From assembly GCA_938075565.1 (NCBI GenBank), contig CALJGU010000002.1, positions 1 through 34,292 of the forward strand: 34,292 nucleotides of DNA. Reading direction: 5' to 3'. This document shows, piece by piece, positions 1-8,766 of the stretch (positions are counted from its first letter, which is position 1; every line of letters starts with the position of its first letter). Source of the DNA: an uncultured Opitutales bacterium (GTDB taxonomy: Bacteria > Verrucomicrobiota > Verrucomicrobiia > Opitutales > UBA2995). The translations under genes were made by a program, and so were the position numbers. The notes below the pieces were generated by a model. That model was not told the DNA's origin. It worked only from the letters and a program-made list of their open reading frames with translations, and did not search any database.

Positions 1-2489
1 ACAAGCCGCTATACACCGAGTTTTTGGATAAGGATTTTCCCTTTCAAGAAGCCACCGTCGATTTGCGTGGAATTGCTCCTGAAGGAACTTCCGACAATTT
101 GATACCGCGTGCGTTAGTACTGCCGCTAGAAGACGACCTCTTTGTATGCTTCGATACGGAGCTGCTGAGGGTAGCGGGTATTTGGCAAGGTGACTTTGTG
201 ACCCCGGACGGATTGGCCATACGCTCGTACGCAGTTCCGTTGAAAAAAATGGGATCGGGGCAAAAGAAACTCCCTAAACCGGAAGGAAAGATCATCGCCT
301 CCACGGGACTTTATCCTGGGTGGTTTAAAGCAGGGGAAGAGCGCTTTGAAGATCCACGTCCTCGATGGCAGGATGAAAACGAATTGGGTCGTGGACCGCT
401 TCCACCAGAATATGGGGAGTGGCTTGGGATTGAAGACCTCGGTGGCTCGGTCGTTTTGCACTACACATTGTTTGGGGGCACTGTGAAAGAACACTTTCGG
501 GTGGAAACGGTTCAGGGAAAGTCAGTCATTGTTCGTACGGCTCAACTGAATGGAGTAGAGGACGATGTTAGCCTGGTTGTTCTCCAAAGAGAGGAAGGAC
601 CTCAGCTCCAGTCATCATCAGCTGATTCTTCTGGCCAATTGGTAACTGTGACCTACCTGGTAGACCATCTACCAGAAGCACACCCTTCATCTGCACCCTT
701 TGATTTTACTTCATCGAAATCCGTTTCCAATTGGCCCGATACCGTGGTCACGGAATTCGATTTAGGTGAAGCGCAAGGGGCCTACGCCGTGGATCATTTG
801 CGCATTCCTTATCCCAATCCCTGGGAACGCCGCATCCGGCCCTACGGAATTGATTTTTATCCAAATGGAGATGCGGTGGCTGTCACTTATGACGGTGACG
901 TCTACCGGATATCCGGCATGGGCTCCAATGATGATCAGGTCGTTTGGACAAAGATAGCCGCTGGATTCCATGAGCCGGCCAGTGTTCGGATTCGAGAAGA
1001 TGAAATCTACATCTATAGTCGCTTGGGAATCACCGTGCTTGAGGATCGCGATGGTGATGGAGAGACGGACTTTTACCGGATGTTCTGCAATCGCTTTCTA
1101 CAAAGTGCAGAAACACGGGACTACGCCCATAGCTTGGCTCCTTTGGATAATGGTGGATGGATCATCAGCAAGGGGGGCCAGCAATCCGATCATCCTTTGC
1201 CGCACAGTGGCCGAGTCTTACGGATATCTGCGGATGGTAAGGAGGTCGATTATTTCGCCTATGGATTTCGGAATGGTTATGTGAATTCGATTCCAGGCCG
1301 AAATTTGATCGTGGCCAGTGACCAGCAGGGCAACTGGGTTCCGACGACCCCGTTCCATCTAGTTAATGAAGGGAGTTTTCTAGGGTACCAGCCTGGAGCT
1401 CCTTTTGACGATACACCTCCCGAAGAGGCTGCCTTATGGATTCCCCATCGAGTGGCTCAATCGGGCATCGATCCTCTTTGGGCGGGAGATGAGCGAATGG
1501 GTGCATTGGCGAATTCGATACTCTATATCGAGTACAAGAAACCGAGTGTGTTTAAGATTTTCATTCCGGAGTCTGGAGATGTAGTTCAAACAGCGGGCGT
1601 ACCTTTGGACCTCGAGTTCGAAGTGCCACTCCTCAAAGGAGCAATTAATCCAGCCGATGGTATGGCCTATATGGTTGGTTTTCAAATCTGGGATAGTTTC
1701 GCAGCTCGTCTTGAAGGCTTGTGCCGATTGAGGGTTATTGAGAAAAGCGATCAGTTGCCCATGAGTGCCGAACTGTTTAAGGAAGGAGTCTTGCTGTCGT
1801 TCTCCGGGGAGTTGGACCCACAGATTGCTCAAGATCCTGCCAATTACAATGTGAGCTCTTGGGAGTATCAGCGGGCTGAAAGTTACGGTTCAGCTCAATA
1901 CAAGGCAGATGGCACCCCAGGTGCAGACTCACGCTTTGTGCATTCGATCCTTTTGTCAGAAGACAGAAGATCCGTGTTTCTGGCTATAGACGCTATGACC
2001 AAGACCATGCAGTTGGAAGTGCAGCACACCTTGTTTGGAGATTGGGCTTCGGTTTACTTTACTGCGAATGAACTGCCTCGGGTTACTCTCCGAGAGCATA
2101 GCTTTAAGCCGGTTCAATTCGGCCAACTGTTTGCACTTGAACCGACCCCACGGGATATCACCACCCGGAAGGCCATTGTTTCTGAGGCTCGAGGTGAGGA
2201 ACTTGCCACTTTGTATGGTTGTATCGGATGTCACTCATTGGATGGGAGTACTGAAGGTAAGAGCGGACCCACGTGGAAAGGACTTTATCGGAGTAGCCGC
2301 AAATTGATCGACGGTACGAAAGTCAAAGCCATGGAGGAATACCTTCGGGAATCCATTTTGGATCCCACTGCAAAGCTGGTTCAAGGATTCGATGGCACCG
2401 AAGCAGGTATGCCTCCCTATAAAGGTATTTTATCCGATGAGGATGTTGAATCGCTTGTTCTATTTATTCGTTCATTACACCGCCTCTAA
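1..2489 (+). CDS. DUF6797-type cytochrome c protein, 5'-truncated by window edge
   Basis: The frame is open from the window edge (first full codon at base 3), so the N-terminus lies outside the window and the TTG at 24 is not a credible start. The visible part of about 828 residues begins with a region resembling DUF6797, continues through a long beta-propeller-like middle (YPNGDAVAVTYDGDVYR near base 860; DRDGDGETDFY near 1045), and ends in a small class I cytochrome c domain. CIGCH (about 2220-2234) is the covalent haem site and GMPPY (about 2407) supplies the likely axial Met. Proteins of this build are typical of Planctomycetota and Verrucomicrobiota, where they are exported and thought to serve oxidative carbohydrate catabolism; the substrate is unknown. 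It stops 9 bases before the PmoA-family gene, which suggests co-transcription. Family assignment is good, exact function unknown. Confidence 0.85.
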   Translation, partial: KPLYTEFLDKDFPFQEATVDLRGIAPEGTSDNLIPRALVLPLEDDLFVCFDTELLRVAGIWQGDFVTPDGLAIRSYAVPLKKMGSGQKKLPKPEGKIIASTGLYPGWFKAGEERFEDPRPRWQDENELGRGPLPPEYGEWLGIEDLGGSVVLHYTLFGGTVKEHFRVETVQGKSVIVRTAQLNGVEDDVSLVVLQREEGPQLQSSSADSSGQLVTVTYLVDHLPEAHPSSAPFDFTSSKSVSNWPDTVVTEFDLGEAQGAYAVDHLRIPYPNPWERRIRPYGIDFYPNGDAVAVTYDGDVYRISGMGSNDDQVVWTKIAAGFHEPASVRIREDEIYIYSRLGITVLEDRDGDGETDFYRMFCNRFLQSAETRDYAHSLAPLDNGGWIISKGGQQSDHPLPHSGRVLRISADGKEVDYFAYGFRNGYVNSIPGRNLIVASDQQGNWVPTTPFHLVNEGSFLGYQPGAPFDDTPPEEAALWIPHRVAQSGIDPLWAGDERMGALANSILYIEYKKPSVFKIFIPESGDVVQTAGVPLDLEFEVPLLKGAINPADGMAYMVGFQIWDSFAARLEGLCRLRVIEKSDQLPMSAELFKEGVLLSFSGELDPQIAQDPANYNVSSWEYQRAESYGSAQYKADGTPGADSRFVHSILLSEDRRSVFLAIDAMTKTMQLEVQHTLFGDWASVYFTANELPRVTLREHSFKPVQFGQLFALEPTPRDITTRKAIVSEARGEELATLYGCIGCHSLDGSTEGKSGPTWKGLYRSSRKLIDGTKVKAMEEYLRESILDPTAKLVQGFDGTEAGMPPYKGILSDEDVESLVLFIRSLHRL

Positions 2490-2498
2490 AATCGCCCC

Positions 2499-3440
2499 AT
2501 GAAAAAAGTAAGCTTCCTCATTCTTCTTCTCTTTCCGTGTTTTCTCCTTGCTGAATTAGGTATTGAGGAAACGGATTCCCATATTGAAATAACCAATGAT
2601 GGGAAAACAGTGTTGGTATATCATAAAGCGGTTATGTCTCCTCCTGAGGGACAGCCCAAGTACTTTGAACGCAGTGGTTTTATACATCCCATAAAATCTC
2701 CATCGGGTGGAGAAGTCACAGGCATTCATCCAGCGGATCACGTCCACCACATGGGACTCTGGCATGCCTGGGTAGAAACCTATCACAATGGACGCAATCT
2801 CGACTTCTGGAATTTGAAGGAGGAGACTGCGACTATTCGCTACGCCGAAACTTTGAAGATTATCAACAATGATAAGCGTGTGGGTTTCACCGTTCGTCAG
2901 CGTCATGTGGCACTGGCCTATGAAGATCATCCGGAAGAGGTTATCCTGGAGGAGGACTTTACTATATTAGTAAGGGCAACTGAGAAACTTTATCTCATAG
3001 ATCATAAGACAGTGCAGACCAATGTGAGTGATCATGCCCTTGAGTTGCCAGCTTACCGTTATGGCGGCCCTCTTGCTTATCGTGCACCTTACCACTGGGA
3101 TAAAACAAATAGTAACTACCTCACCTCTGAAGGTAAAGATCGCAACAATGGACATGAGACTCGAGCACGCTGGTGTGCCATGTATGGCCCCACTGAATAC
3201 GGTGACTCAACCCTTGTCATTATGGGACATCCCGATAATCATGACGCTCCTAATCGCCAACGCATATGGCCAGAGACAAGCAACAATGGCAGAATCTTTT
3301 ATAATTGGGTGCCCATACAAGAACATGCATGGAGCCTTGACCCCGGGGTTCCTTCAGAGATGAAGTTTCGGATCTTTGTCCACGATGGAAAACCTGTGAA
3401 AGAGCGAATCGAAAAAGCTTGGGGCAGCTATACTAAATAA
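2499..3440 (+). CDS. PmoA-family protein (DUF6807), secreted
   Basis: A protein of 313 residues. The N-terminus MKKVSFLILLLFPCFLLAE is a clear Sec signal peptide. The mature part shows the family's His-rich stretch DHVHHMGLWHAW (about residues 80-92), a mid-domain PAYRYGGPLAYR, and a C-terminal NWVPIQEHAWSLDPG. The family name comes from methane monooxygenase annotation, but these secreted Verrucomicrobiota and Planctomycetota members sit in sugar and polysaccharide loci and have no established enzymatic role. The gene begins 9 bases after the DUF6797 cytochrome and ends 2 bases before the serine hydrolase, so the three probably form one transcript acting in the periplasm. The start follows directly from the signal peptide. 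Confidence 0.85.
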   Translation: MKKVSFLILLLFPCFLLAELGIEETDSHIEITNDGKTVLVYHKAVMSPPEGQPKYFERSGFIHPIKSPSGGEVTGIHPADHVHHMGLWHAWVETYHNGRNLDFWNLKEETATIRYAETLKIINNDKRVGFTVRQRHVALAYEDHPEEVILEEDFTILVRATEKLYLIDHKTVQTNVSDHALELPAYRYGGPLAYRAPYHWDKTNSNYLTSEGKDRNNGHETRARWCAMYGPTEYGDSTLVIMGHPDNHDAPNRQRIWPETSNNGRIFYNWVPIQEHAWSLDPGVPSEMKFRIFVHDGKPVKERIEKAWGSYTK

Positions 3441-3442
3441 TC

Positions 3443-4624
3443 ATGCGCAAATTATCATTCATTCTAGTCTTTATTGCATCCGCTCTGATTTCCAAAGCAG
3501 ACATGGTTTCGTCTGCCATCAAGCAGGCAATAGAACCATTCATTGAGTCTGGAGAAATTTCCGGAGCAGTCACTTTGGTGGCCAGGGAAGGGGAGGTCGT
3601 GAGTTTTGAAGCGATGGGTGAATCAGATCTCGCATCGGGTCGATCGATGGACACCGGAGATATGTTTTGGATTGCTTCCATGACCAAGCCGATGGCGGGC
3701 GCAGCGCTGATGTTGCTGGTCGAGGAGGGTAAGTTGAATGTAGACGATTTGGTGGAGACGCATCTACCGGAGTTTAAAGATCTTTGGATGATTGATGAGA
3801 AGTCGAAGGATGCAATGAGTCTAAAACGACCTGCCCGAAAGATAACCTTATTAGATATTCTGACCCATACTGCAGGAGTGCCGAATGTGGATGAACCAAG
3901 GAGCCGGTCTACATTGGCTGAGCTTGTAGCTCAGATTTCGCAGCGACCTCTGGAGTTTGAGCCGGGTAGTCGGTGGAAGTACAGTACGGCCGGTACGAAT
4001 GTGGTGGGACGGGTTGTTGAAGTGGTATCTGGCCAGCGTTTTGAGGACTTTTTGCAAGAGCGGTTCTTTAATCCATTGGGCATGGCGAACTCGACCTTCT
4101 TTCCATCCGAGTGGCAGGTGAAGCAACTGGCCAAGTCCTACTTGAAAAACGATGAAGTTACAAAGCTGACCGAGGTCCAGGTGCACTTTGTGAAAGGAGA
4201 CCTGTGGGATACCCAGCGAACGGTGAAACCAGGGGGTGGTTTGTTTTCCACGGCGGACGATCTGCTACGTTTTTATCAAATGATGCTGGATGGGGGCATC
4301 TATGAAGGTCGCCGGATTTTATCTGAAGAATCGGTAGAGGAACTCACGCGAACCCAGACCGTAGAGATCAAGACCGGCTTTACAGATGGGATGAGTTGGG
4401 GGCTGGCTTTTCAGGTGGTGAAGGATCCGCAGGGAGTCACAGCTATGTTGTCTCCTGGTACTTTCGGTCACGGGGGTGCATACGGCACACAGAGCTGGGC
4501 TGATCCCGTAAACCAAACGATATACATCCTGATGATCCAAAGACGCGGATTCAATAATGGTGATAATTCACCCGTGCGCAAAGCCTTTCAGAAAGCGGCT
4601 TTTAGAGCTTTGGAAGATCGGTAG
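3443..4624 (+). CDS. Secreted serine hydrolase, beta-lactamase class C / PBP fold
   Basis: A protein of 393 residues with signal peptide MRKLSFILVFIASALISKA. The nucleophile motif is S-M-T-K (Ser79/Lys82, in WIASMTKPM). The second motif, usually Y-x-N, reads Y-S-T at residues 180-182 (KYSTAGTN). A late GHGGAYG takes the place of the K-T-G / H-x-G motif on strand beta-3. This combination is typical of family S12 esterases and D-amino-acid-type peptidases rather than true AmpC beta-lactamases, so resistance should not be assumed. It starts 2 bases after the PmoA-family gene and is probably translationally coupled to it. The substrate cannot be read from the sequence; an ester or amide on a cell-wall or carbohydrate substrate is likely. 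Confidence 0.88.
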   Translation: MRKLSFILVFIASALISKADMVSSAIKQAIEPFIESGEISGAVTLVAREGEVVSFEAMGESDLASGRSMDTGDMFWIASMTKPMAGAALMLLVEEGKLNVDDLVETHLPEFKDLWMIDEKSKDAMSLKRPARKITLLDILTHTAGVPNVDEPRSRSTLAELVAQISQRPLEFEPGSRWKYSTAGTNVVGRVVEVVSGQRFEDFLQERFFNPLGMANSTFFPSEWQVKQLAKSYLKNDEVTKLTEVQVHFVKGDLWDTQRTVKPGGGLFSTADDLLRFYQMMLDGGIYEGRRILSEESVEELTRTQTVEIKTGFTDGMSWGLAFQVVKDPQGVTAMLSPGTFGHGGAYGTQSWADPVNQTIYILMIQRRGFNNGDNSPVRKAFQKAAFRALEDR

Positions 4625-4708
4625 CCTTCTTAAGCCGCGTTGTAAAAAGACTCTGAATTCTCCCAATGGAGTTCAGCCGCAGTCTTAGGGCTCTAAGAGT
4701 CCGAAGCT

Positions 4709-5713
4709 GTGACATTTCGATTTACATCACTTGCCTTCAGGGAAAAGAAGCAACTGGCTTGGAAGCTAGTTGCTGCCATTTACTTGTTTTTTGCGGGAAT
4801 GTTGCTTGTACCAAGCAACCTGGTTGGAAGAGACAAAGTGGAGGCATACGAATTACCGGCGCTGTATCACACCTACGAAGAGGAAAAGGCGACGCGCTTT
4901 TTCACGACCTTATTCGACAGTGAACTTCCCATTACCGCGAAACCCAATCGCTGGTCATTCCGCTATAATATCAAAGCGGGAGACTTGCTGGATGAGTCCT
5001 ACCTGAGGATGCCTTTGGAGGCCCGTTACGGACTTACACCGACGACTGAAGTCTCCCTATCGAGGACTTTCCTGCCGAACCCCTTTGAGTCGCCTTCGGA
5101 AAATAGTCTTGGGCTTGGATTTAAACAGCGATTGAATTCCTTCATCGATGATCAATGGGCCTTTGCGTTTGGGGCGAAGGCAAAAGTATCCCTCGAGGAA
5201 ATTCCTACTGACGATTTGCGAGACCAGTATCTGAGAGTCGAACTTTTCCTCGTAACGGTATACTCACCACCGTCTTTGCCTCGCTGGCAATTTATCAATC
5301 AGATTAAATACGATTGGATTACCGAGAATCCGATTCATGACTCGGATGTGGCTCCAGAACCGCTTTCTACCTTTTCCTTCAGCCCAGCCTTTGTATATAC
5401 ACCCAAAGGTGAGTGGCGGTATTAGTTAGAATTTGAATATCAAACGGACCGGTTTGATGGTGGAGTTAGTGATGGGTATTTGGTGTCACCCGGTATTGGC
5501 TGGTTTCCTAGGAAGAACAACTTTCTGAAAAACATTCCAGGGGATTTTGACTTCGGTCTGTTGTTCACCCATGGCATTGAACGTCTACCTATCGATGCCG
5601 ATAAAGATGACCTGGAAGTGAAACTGCGTGTGCGATGGATTTACTACGGAAAGAAGAACTTGGCTAATACCTGGAAGGCCCTGACTGGTAACTGGCGAGA
5701 CAGTGACTTTTGA
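4709..5713 (+). pseudogene. Outer-membrane-like protein gene interrupted by in-frame TAG at 5423-5425
   Basis: Two open stretches, 4709-5425 and 5426-5713, lie in the same frame and are separated only by one TAG. The residues across it read GEWRY-stop-LEFEYQTDRFDGG, and both sides keep the same alternating hydrophobic/polar, aromatic-rich pattern. The first part has a hydrophobic leader (KLVAAIYLFFAGMLLVP) after a GTG start at 4709; ATG 4799 is an alternative but would remove most of the leader. The body reads like a transmembrane beta-barrel or transporter-like protein (FRYNIKAGDLLDESYLRMPLEARYGL, shown only in part; SFSPAFVYTP). Restoring one codon gives about 333 residues. GAG to TAG would be a single change. 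TAG also serves as the normal terminator of several intact genes here, so recoding is not required. I do not recognise the family with confidence. Confidence 0.7.
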
Positions 5714-5716
5714 GAA

Positions 5717-5758
5717 ACCTGTGTTCAGGTGTCGGGTGCTTAGGAAATGTTTTTCCTA
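5717..5758. terminator. Paired hairpins between convergent genes
   Basis: Two perfect short stems lie between the plus-strand interrupted gene (ending 5713) and the minus-strand sulfatase (ending 5784): ACCTG/CAGGT (5717-5721 with 5726-5730, loop TGTT) and TAGGAAA/TTTCCTA (5741-5747 with 5752-5758, loop TGTT). Neither is followed by a strong T-run, so efficient intrinsic termination is uncertain, but the position between two 3' ends suits a bidirectional transcript end. Confidence 0.4.
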
Positions 5759-5783
5759 CAGTTCTGTCATTACTAAATTGATC

Positions 5784-7613
5784 CTAGAAACGCTCAATAA
5801 TCTGTGGACGGTAGTAATCGAAAATACGTGGAATATCCGGATGCTTCTGTGTGAGCTCTGCGGCTTCTTTAGGAAGTTCTATCCCCTGATCTCTTAAGTG
5901 CTCCAAGGCATTTAACGCGTGAACAGTAAGAAAGAGCTCATTGCCCGGGAAAGCAGCATATTCCATCAGGGTATTCACCGCATTTTTCTGGTAGTCTTTA
6001 TTGTTTGAATGTGTGCCTAAGCACTCGGCCGCTGCTACGGCCACGATGGGTTCTGAATCTTTCAGGGCTTTGACTACCAACGCTTCGTTTTTAGCATAAA
6101 CGGTTTTATTTTCTGAGCCCAACAATTGCATCATTGCCCAATACCTTACTGGCGAATAGTCGTGCTTCATCTTTGCTCCGAATTCTTTTTCCAAATCAAT
6201 TTCTTGAAGTGTAGATACGCCGAAATCAGATGCGTCCTTTAGCATCGCTCGCCCTGAGGGCACAGGTGATATCCCTTTGCCTCCTTTTGCTTGGGCCTGG
6301 ATGAATGGCTCTGGAATAAATCCCAGATCTGCAGTGCGAATCATGTGATCGTCGAGTGCTTTGTTGAGTCGCTTCTTGATCGCTTGGTGCTTTCGCGAGT
6401 CTGCCAAGTTATTCAGGCTGTGGTAATCATTCTCCAAATCGTAGAGCTCTTCTCTTGGGTGTGGTTTCCAAAAGAGCGATTGGATGTCATTTAATTCTCC
6501 ATCTTTAAACATTTGGTTCCAAACCGCAGTTGAAGGAGTCCGTTGTTGGTAAAGCACATACTGGCCGTGAGGGATATGGGTGTAGTGATTTCGGATGAGA
6601 ATATAGCGCCCATCCATCACAGTGCGGCTTGAATCAGGACGCTCATCCATGCGGCCTCGAAATCCGAATGAGTAACTTGGATCTTTGGTTTGTTGATCTC
6701 CTGCAAATGCATGGCCGTGGTAATAATCGGGAATCTTAACTCCAGCTAATGATAGCAAGGTGGCCGGGAAATCGATGAATCCTACCAGGCGGTCTGTGTT
6801 TCCACCTTCTGCATAACCTTTTGGGGCGAGGTGCTTCCATTTTTCAGGGAAATGGACGATAAGCGGGACATGCAGTCCACTCCATCCCGCATAGCGTTTG
6901 CTGCGCGGCATCCCGGAGCCATGGTCGGCCCAGTACCATACAATGGTGTCGTCGGCTAAGCCGGCCTCTTCCAGTTCCTTCATTCGCATGGCGAAGAAGT
7001 TGTCCGCTTCGGTCAGGCGATCGTAGTACTGAGCCCAATCCTTACGGACTTCGATTCGATCTGGATGATAGGGTGGTAGTGGAGCCTTCGCAGGATCGTG
7101 GTGGGGATTCGCGTTGTCATTACGAATCTGGCTCTCGTGCGTTTTGGTGTAGTTGAAAATGGAGAAAAAGGGTTTCCCCTCCGGCGTGTTCTTCCAGTGC
7201 GCTTTATTGGATGAATCGTCCCAGCCTTTGTTGTCTGTAGCGAGATTGTAGTCCTCCTTTACATTGTTACTCGTGTAGTAGCCCTCTTCCTGGAGATAGA
7301 CGGGGTAAAACTTCAACCAATCTGGAGCTGGCACCCGCGAGCGCATGTGGTGGCTACCAGTGGAAGGTGGAAACATGCCTGAAATTATCGTTGTGCGTGC
7401 CGGCGCGCATACGGGGACATTTGAGCTGGCCTTGTTATAACGGTAAGCTTTCTTGGCAAAGGCATCCAGATTGGGGGTAGTGGCATACTCATCTCCGTAG
7501 GCGCCGAAGTGTGGCCCATGGTCTTCCGCTGATATCCAGAGAATATTGGGTTTGTCTGCTCCCATCGCTAATACGCCGAAACAGAGACAAAGAAGAAGTG
7601 AAAGAGCTTTCAT
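5784..7613 (-). CDS. Secreted family S1 sulfatase
   Basis: A protein of 609 residues. MKALSLLLCLCFGVLAMGA is a signal peptide. The Cys-type sulfatase signature C-A-P-A-R lies at residues 69-73; Cys69 would be converted to formylglycine by a maturase that is not in this window. Metal-binding acidic positions are visible in ISAEDHG (28-33) and WADHGSGMP. The last 110 or so residues after the sulfatase fold are helical and repeat-like (RYWAMMQLLG, AVAAAECLG, VHALNALEHL), resembling HEAT repeats. It hydrolyses sulfate esters, most plausibly on algal or animal polysaccharides, in the periplasm or outside the cell. The aldo/keto reductase gene lies 24 bases upstream on the same strand. The stop codon is TAG. 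Confidence 0.93.
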   Translation of the reverse strand: MKALSLLLCLCFGVLAMGADKPNILWISAEDHGPHFGAYGDEYATTPNLDAFAKKAYRYNKASSNVPVCAPARTTIISGMFPPSTGSHHMRSRVPAPDWLKFYPVYLQEEGYYTSNNVKEDYNLATDNKGWDDSSNKAHWKNTPEGKPFFSIFNYTKTHESQIRNDNANPHHDPAKAPLPPYHPDRIEVRKDWAQYYDRLTEADNFFAMRMKELEEAGLADDTIVWYWADHGSGMPRSKRYAGWSGLHVPLIVHFPEKWKHLAPKGYAEGGNTDRLVGFIDFPATLLSLAGVKIPDYYHGHAFAGDQQTKDPSYSFGFRGRMDERPDSSRTVMDGRYILIRNHYTHIPHGQYVLYQQRTPSTAVWNQMFKDGELNDIQSLFWKPHPREELYDLENDYHSLNNLADSRKHQAIKKRLNKALDDHMIRTADLGFIPEPFIQAQAKGGKGISPVPSGRAMLKDASDFGVSTLQEIDLEKEFGAKMKHDYSPVRYWAMMQLLGSENKTVYAKNEALVVKALKDSEPIVAVAAAECLGTHSNNKDYQKNAVNTLMEYAAFPGNELFLTVHALNALEHLRDQGIELPKEAAELTQKHPDIPRIFDYYRPQIIERF

Positions 7614-7637
7614 AATTTTTGGGTAGTGCGATGAAAA

Positions 7638-8657
7638 TTAGCCCATGGGGTAGGGATACTTGTGCGAAATCTCATCAATCGCTTTGAGAGCATCATCGGA
7701 TAAGACCATCTCAGCAGTCTTCAGGTTCTCTTCTAATTGTTCGAGGTTATTGACGCCAAATATAGTCGATGGAACAAAATCGTGTTGTTTAGACCAGGTT
7801 AAGGCGAGTTGCGGAAGAGTGATGCCTTCCTTCTGTGCCACGTGCACAAGGTCAGCTGTGGTGGCCAAACTGCGCTCATTTACAAATCGTTTCGCCATAA
7901 CTTTCTGCCGTTCATCTCCTTCCGTCAGATAAAAGGTGAACCTGCGACCTTCCGGACGAGCTCCGTTCTGGTATTTCCCACTCAGCACACCGCCTGCGAG
8001 GGGGGAGTAGGGTAAGAGACCGATCTTTTCCCGTGTGCAGATATCAGCCAGCGCATCTCCGAATCGGCGATTGTTGATGCTAAAATTGTTCTGGATGGTT
8101 TGGTAGCGGTTGAATCCGTGGGATTTTGCAACTTCGAGAGCCTTCATGGTTCCCCACTCGTTTTCGTTGCTACTACCAATGGTTCTTACCTTACCTTCTT
8201 TTACTAGCTCAGTGAGCACTTCGAGCGTTTCCTCATACCCAGCGTCGTGGTCGGGCCAATGGGTTTGATAGAGATCTATGTAGTCAGTCTGTAAGCGCTT
8301 AAGGCTACCTTCTATCGCTGTGCGGATATGGCGACGGTCGAGTGCGGTCATCCCGTTGCGCACGGGTGGGCGAAACCAGGCATGTCCTGCTCCTGTTACC
8401 TTACTGGCGATAATCAGAGAGTCTCTTTGTTTTCCTTTGAGCCAGCGCCCAATAATTTCCTCCGTGCGATAGACCCATTCCTTCTTCGGTGGCACAGGGT
8501 ACATCTCCGCAGTATCGAAGAAGTCGATACCGGCATCTACACTTCGATCCATGATCTTGTTGGCGGTTGCCTCGTCGCAACTGCCTCCAAAGGTCATAGT
8601 GCCGAGGCAGAGTTCGGACACCACAATAGGACTACTTCCAAGACGGTTTCTATTCAT
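7638..8657 (-). CDS. Aldo/keto reductase, Tas-like
   Basis: A protein of 339 residues with the full AKR catalytic tetrad: Asp48 (FFDTAEMYP), Tyr53, Lys86 (IIASKV) and His133 (QTHWPDHD). The stretch AEMYPVPP followed by a conserved [17 protein letters not shown], and the C-terminal HKYPYP, closely resemble Escherichia coli Tas, a member of the AKR family. No signal peptide, so a cytoplasmic NADPH-dependent carbonyl or sugar oxidoreductase is expected. It lies 109 bases after valS and 24 bases before the sulfatase on the minus strand; the short second gap suggests co-transcription with the sulfatase and a possible role in processing released sugars. The physiological substrate is not known. Confidence 0.92.
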   Translation of the reverse strand: MNRNRLGSSPIVVSELCLGTMTFGGSCDEATANKIMDRSVDAGIDFFDTAEMYPVPPKKEWVYRTEEIIGRWLKGKQRDSLIIASKVTGAGHAWFRPPVRNGMTALDRRHIRTAIEGSLKRLQTDYIDLYQTHWPDHDAGYEETLEVLTELVKEGKVRTIGSSNENEWGTMKALEVAKSHGFNRYQTIQNNFSINNRRFGDALADICTREKIGLLPYSPLAGGVLSGKYQNGARPEGRRFTFYLTEGDERQKVMAKRFVNERSLATTADLVHVAQKEGITLPQLALTWSKQHDFVPSTIFGVNNLEQLEENLKTAEMVLSDDALKAIDEISHKYPYPMG

Positions 8658-8766
8658 GCGCGAGATGCTAGATCAAAGAAGCTAGAAGCGTAAAGCCGCA
8701 CCTACAGATTTCTGGGGAAGCAAGAAGCCCAGTTGACTTTACTAAGGAAGTTGAATGTCCGACTTA

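Noticed and set aside
5423-5425. Reassigned TAG codon (for example pyrrolysine)
   Set aside because: TAG terminates several intact conserved genes in the same window, so general reassignment is excluded; only local readthrough remains possible.
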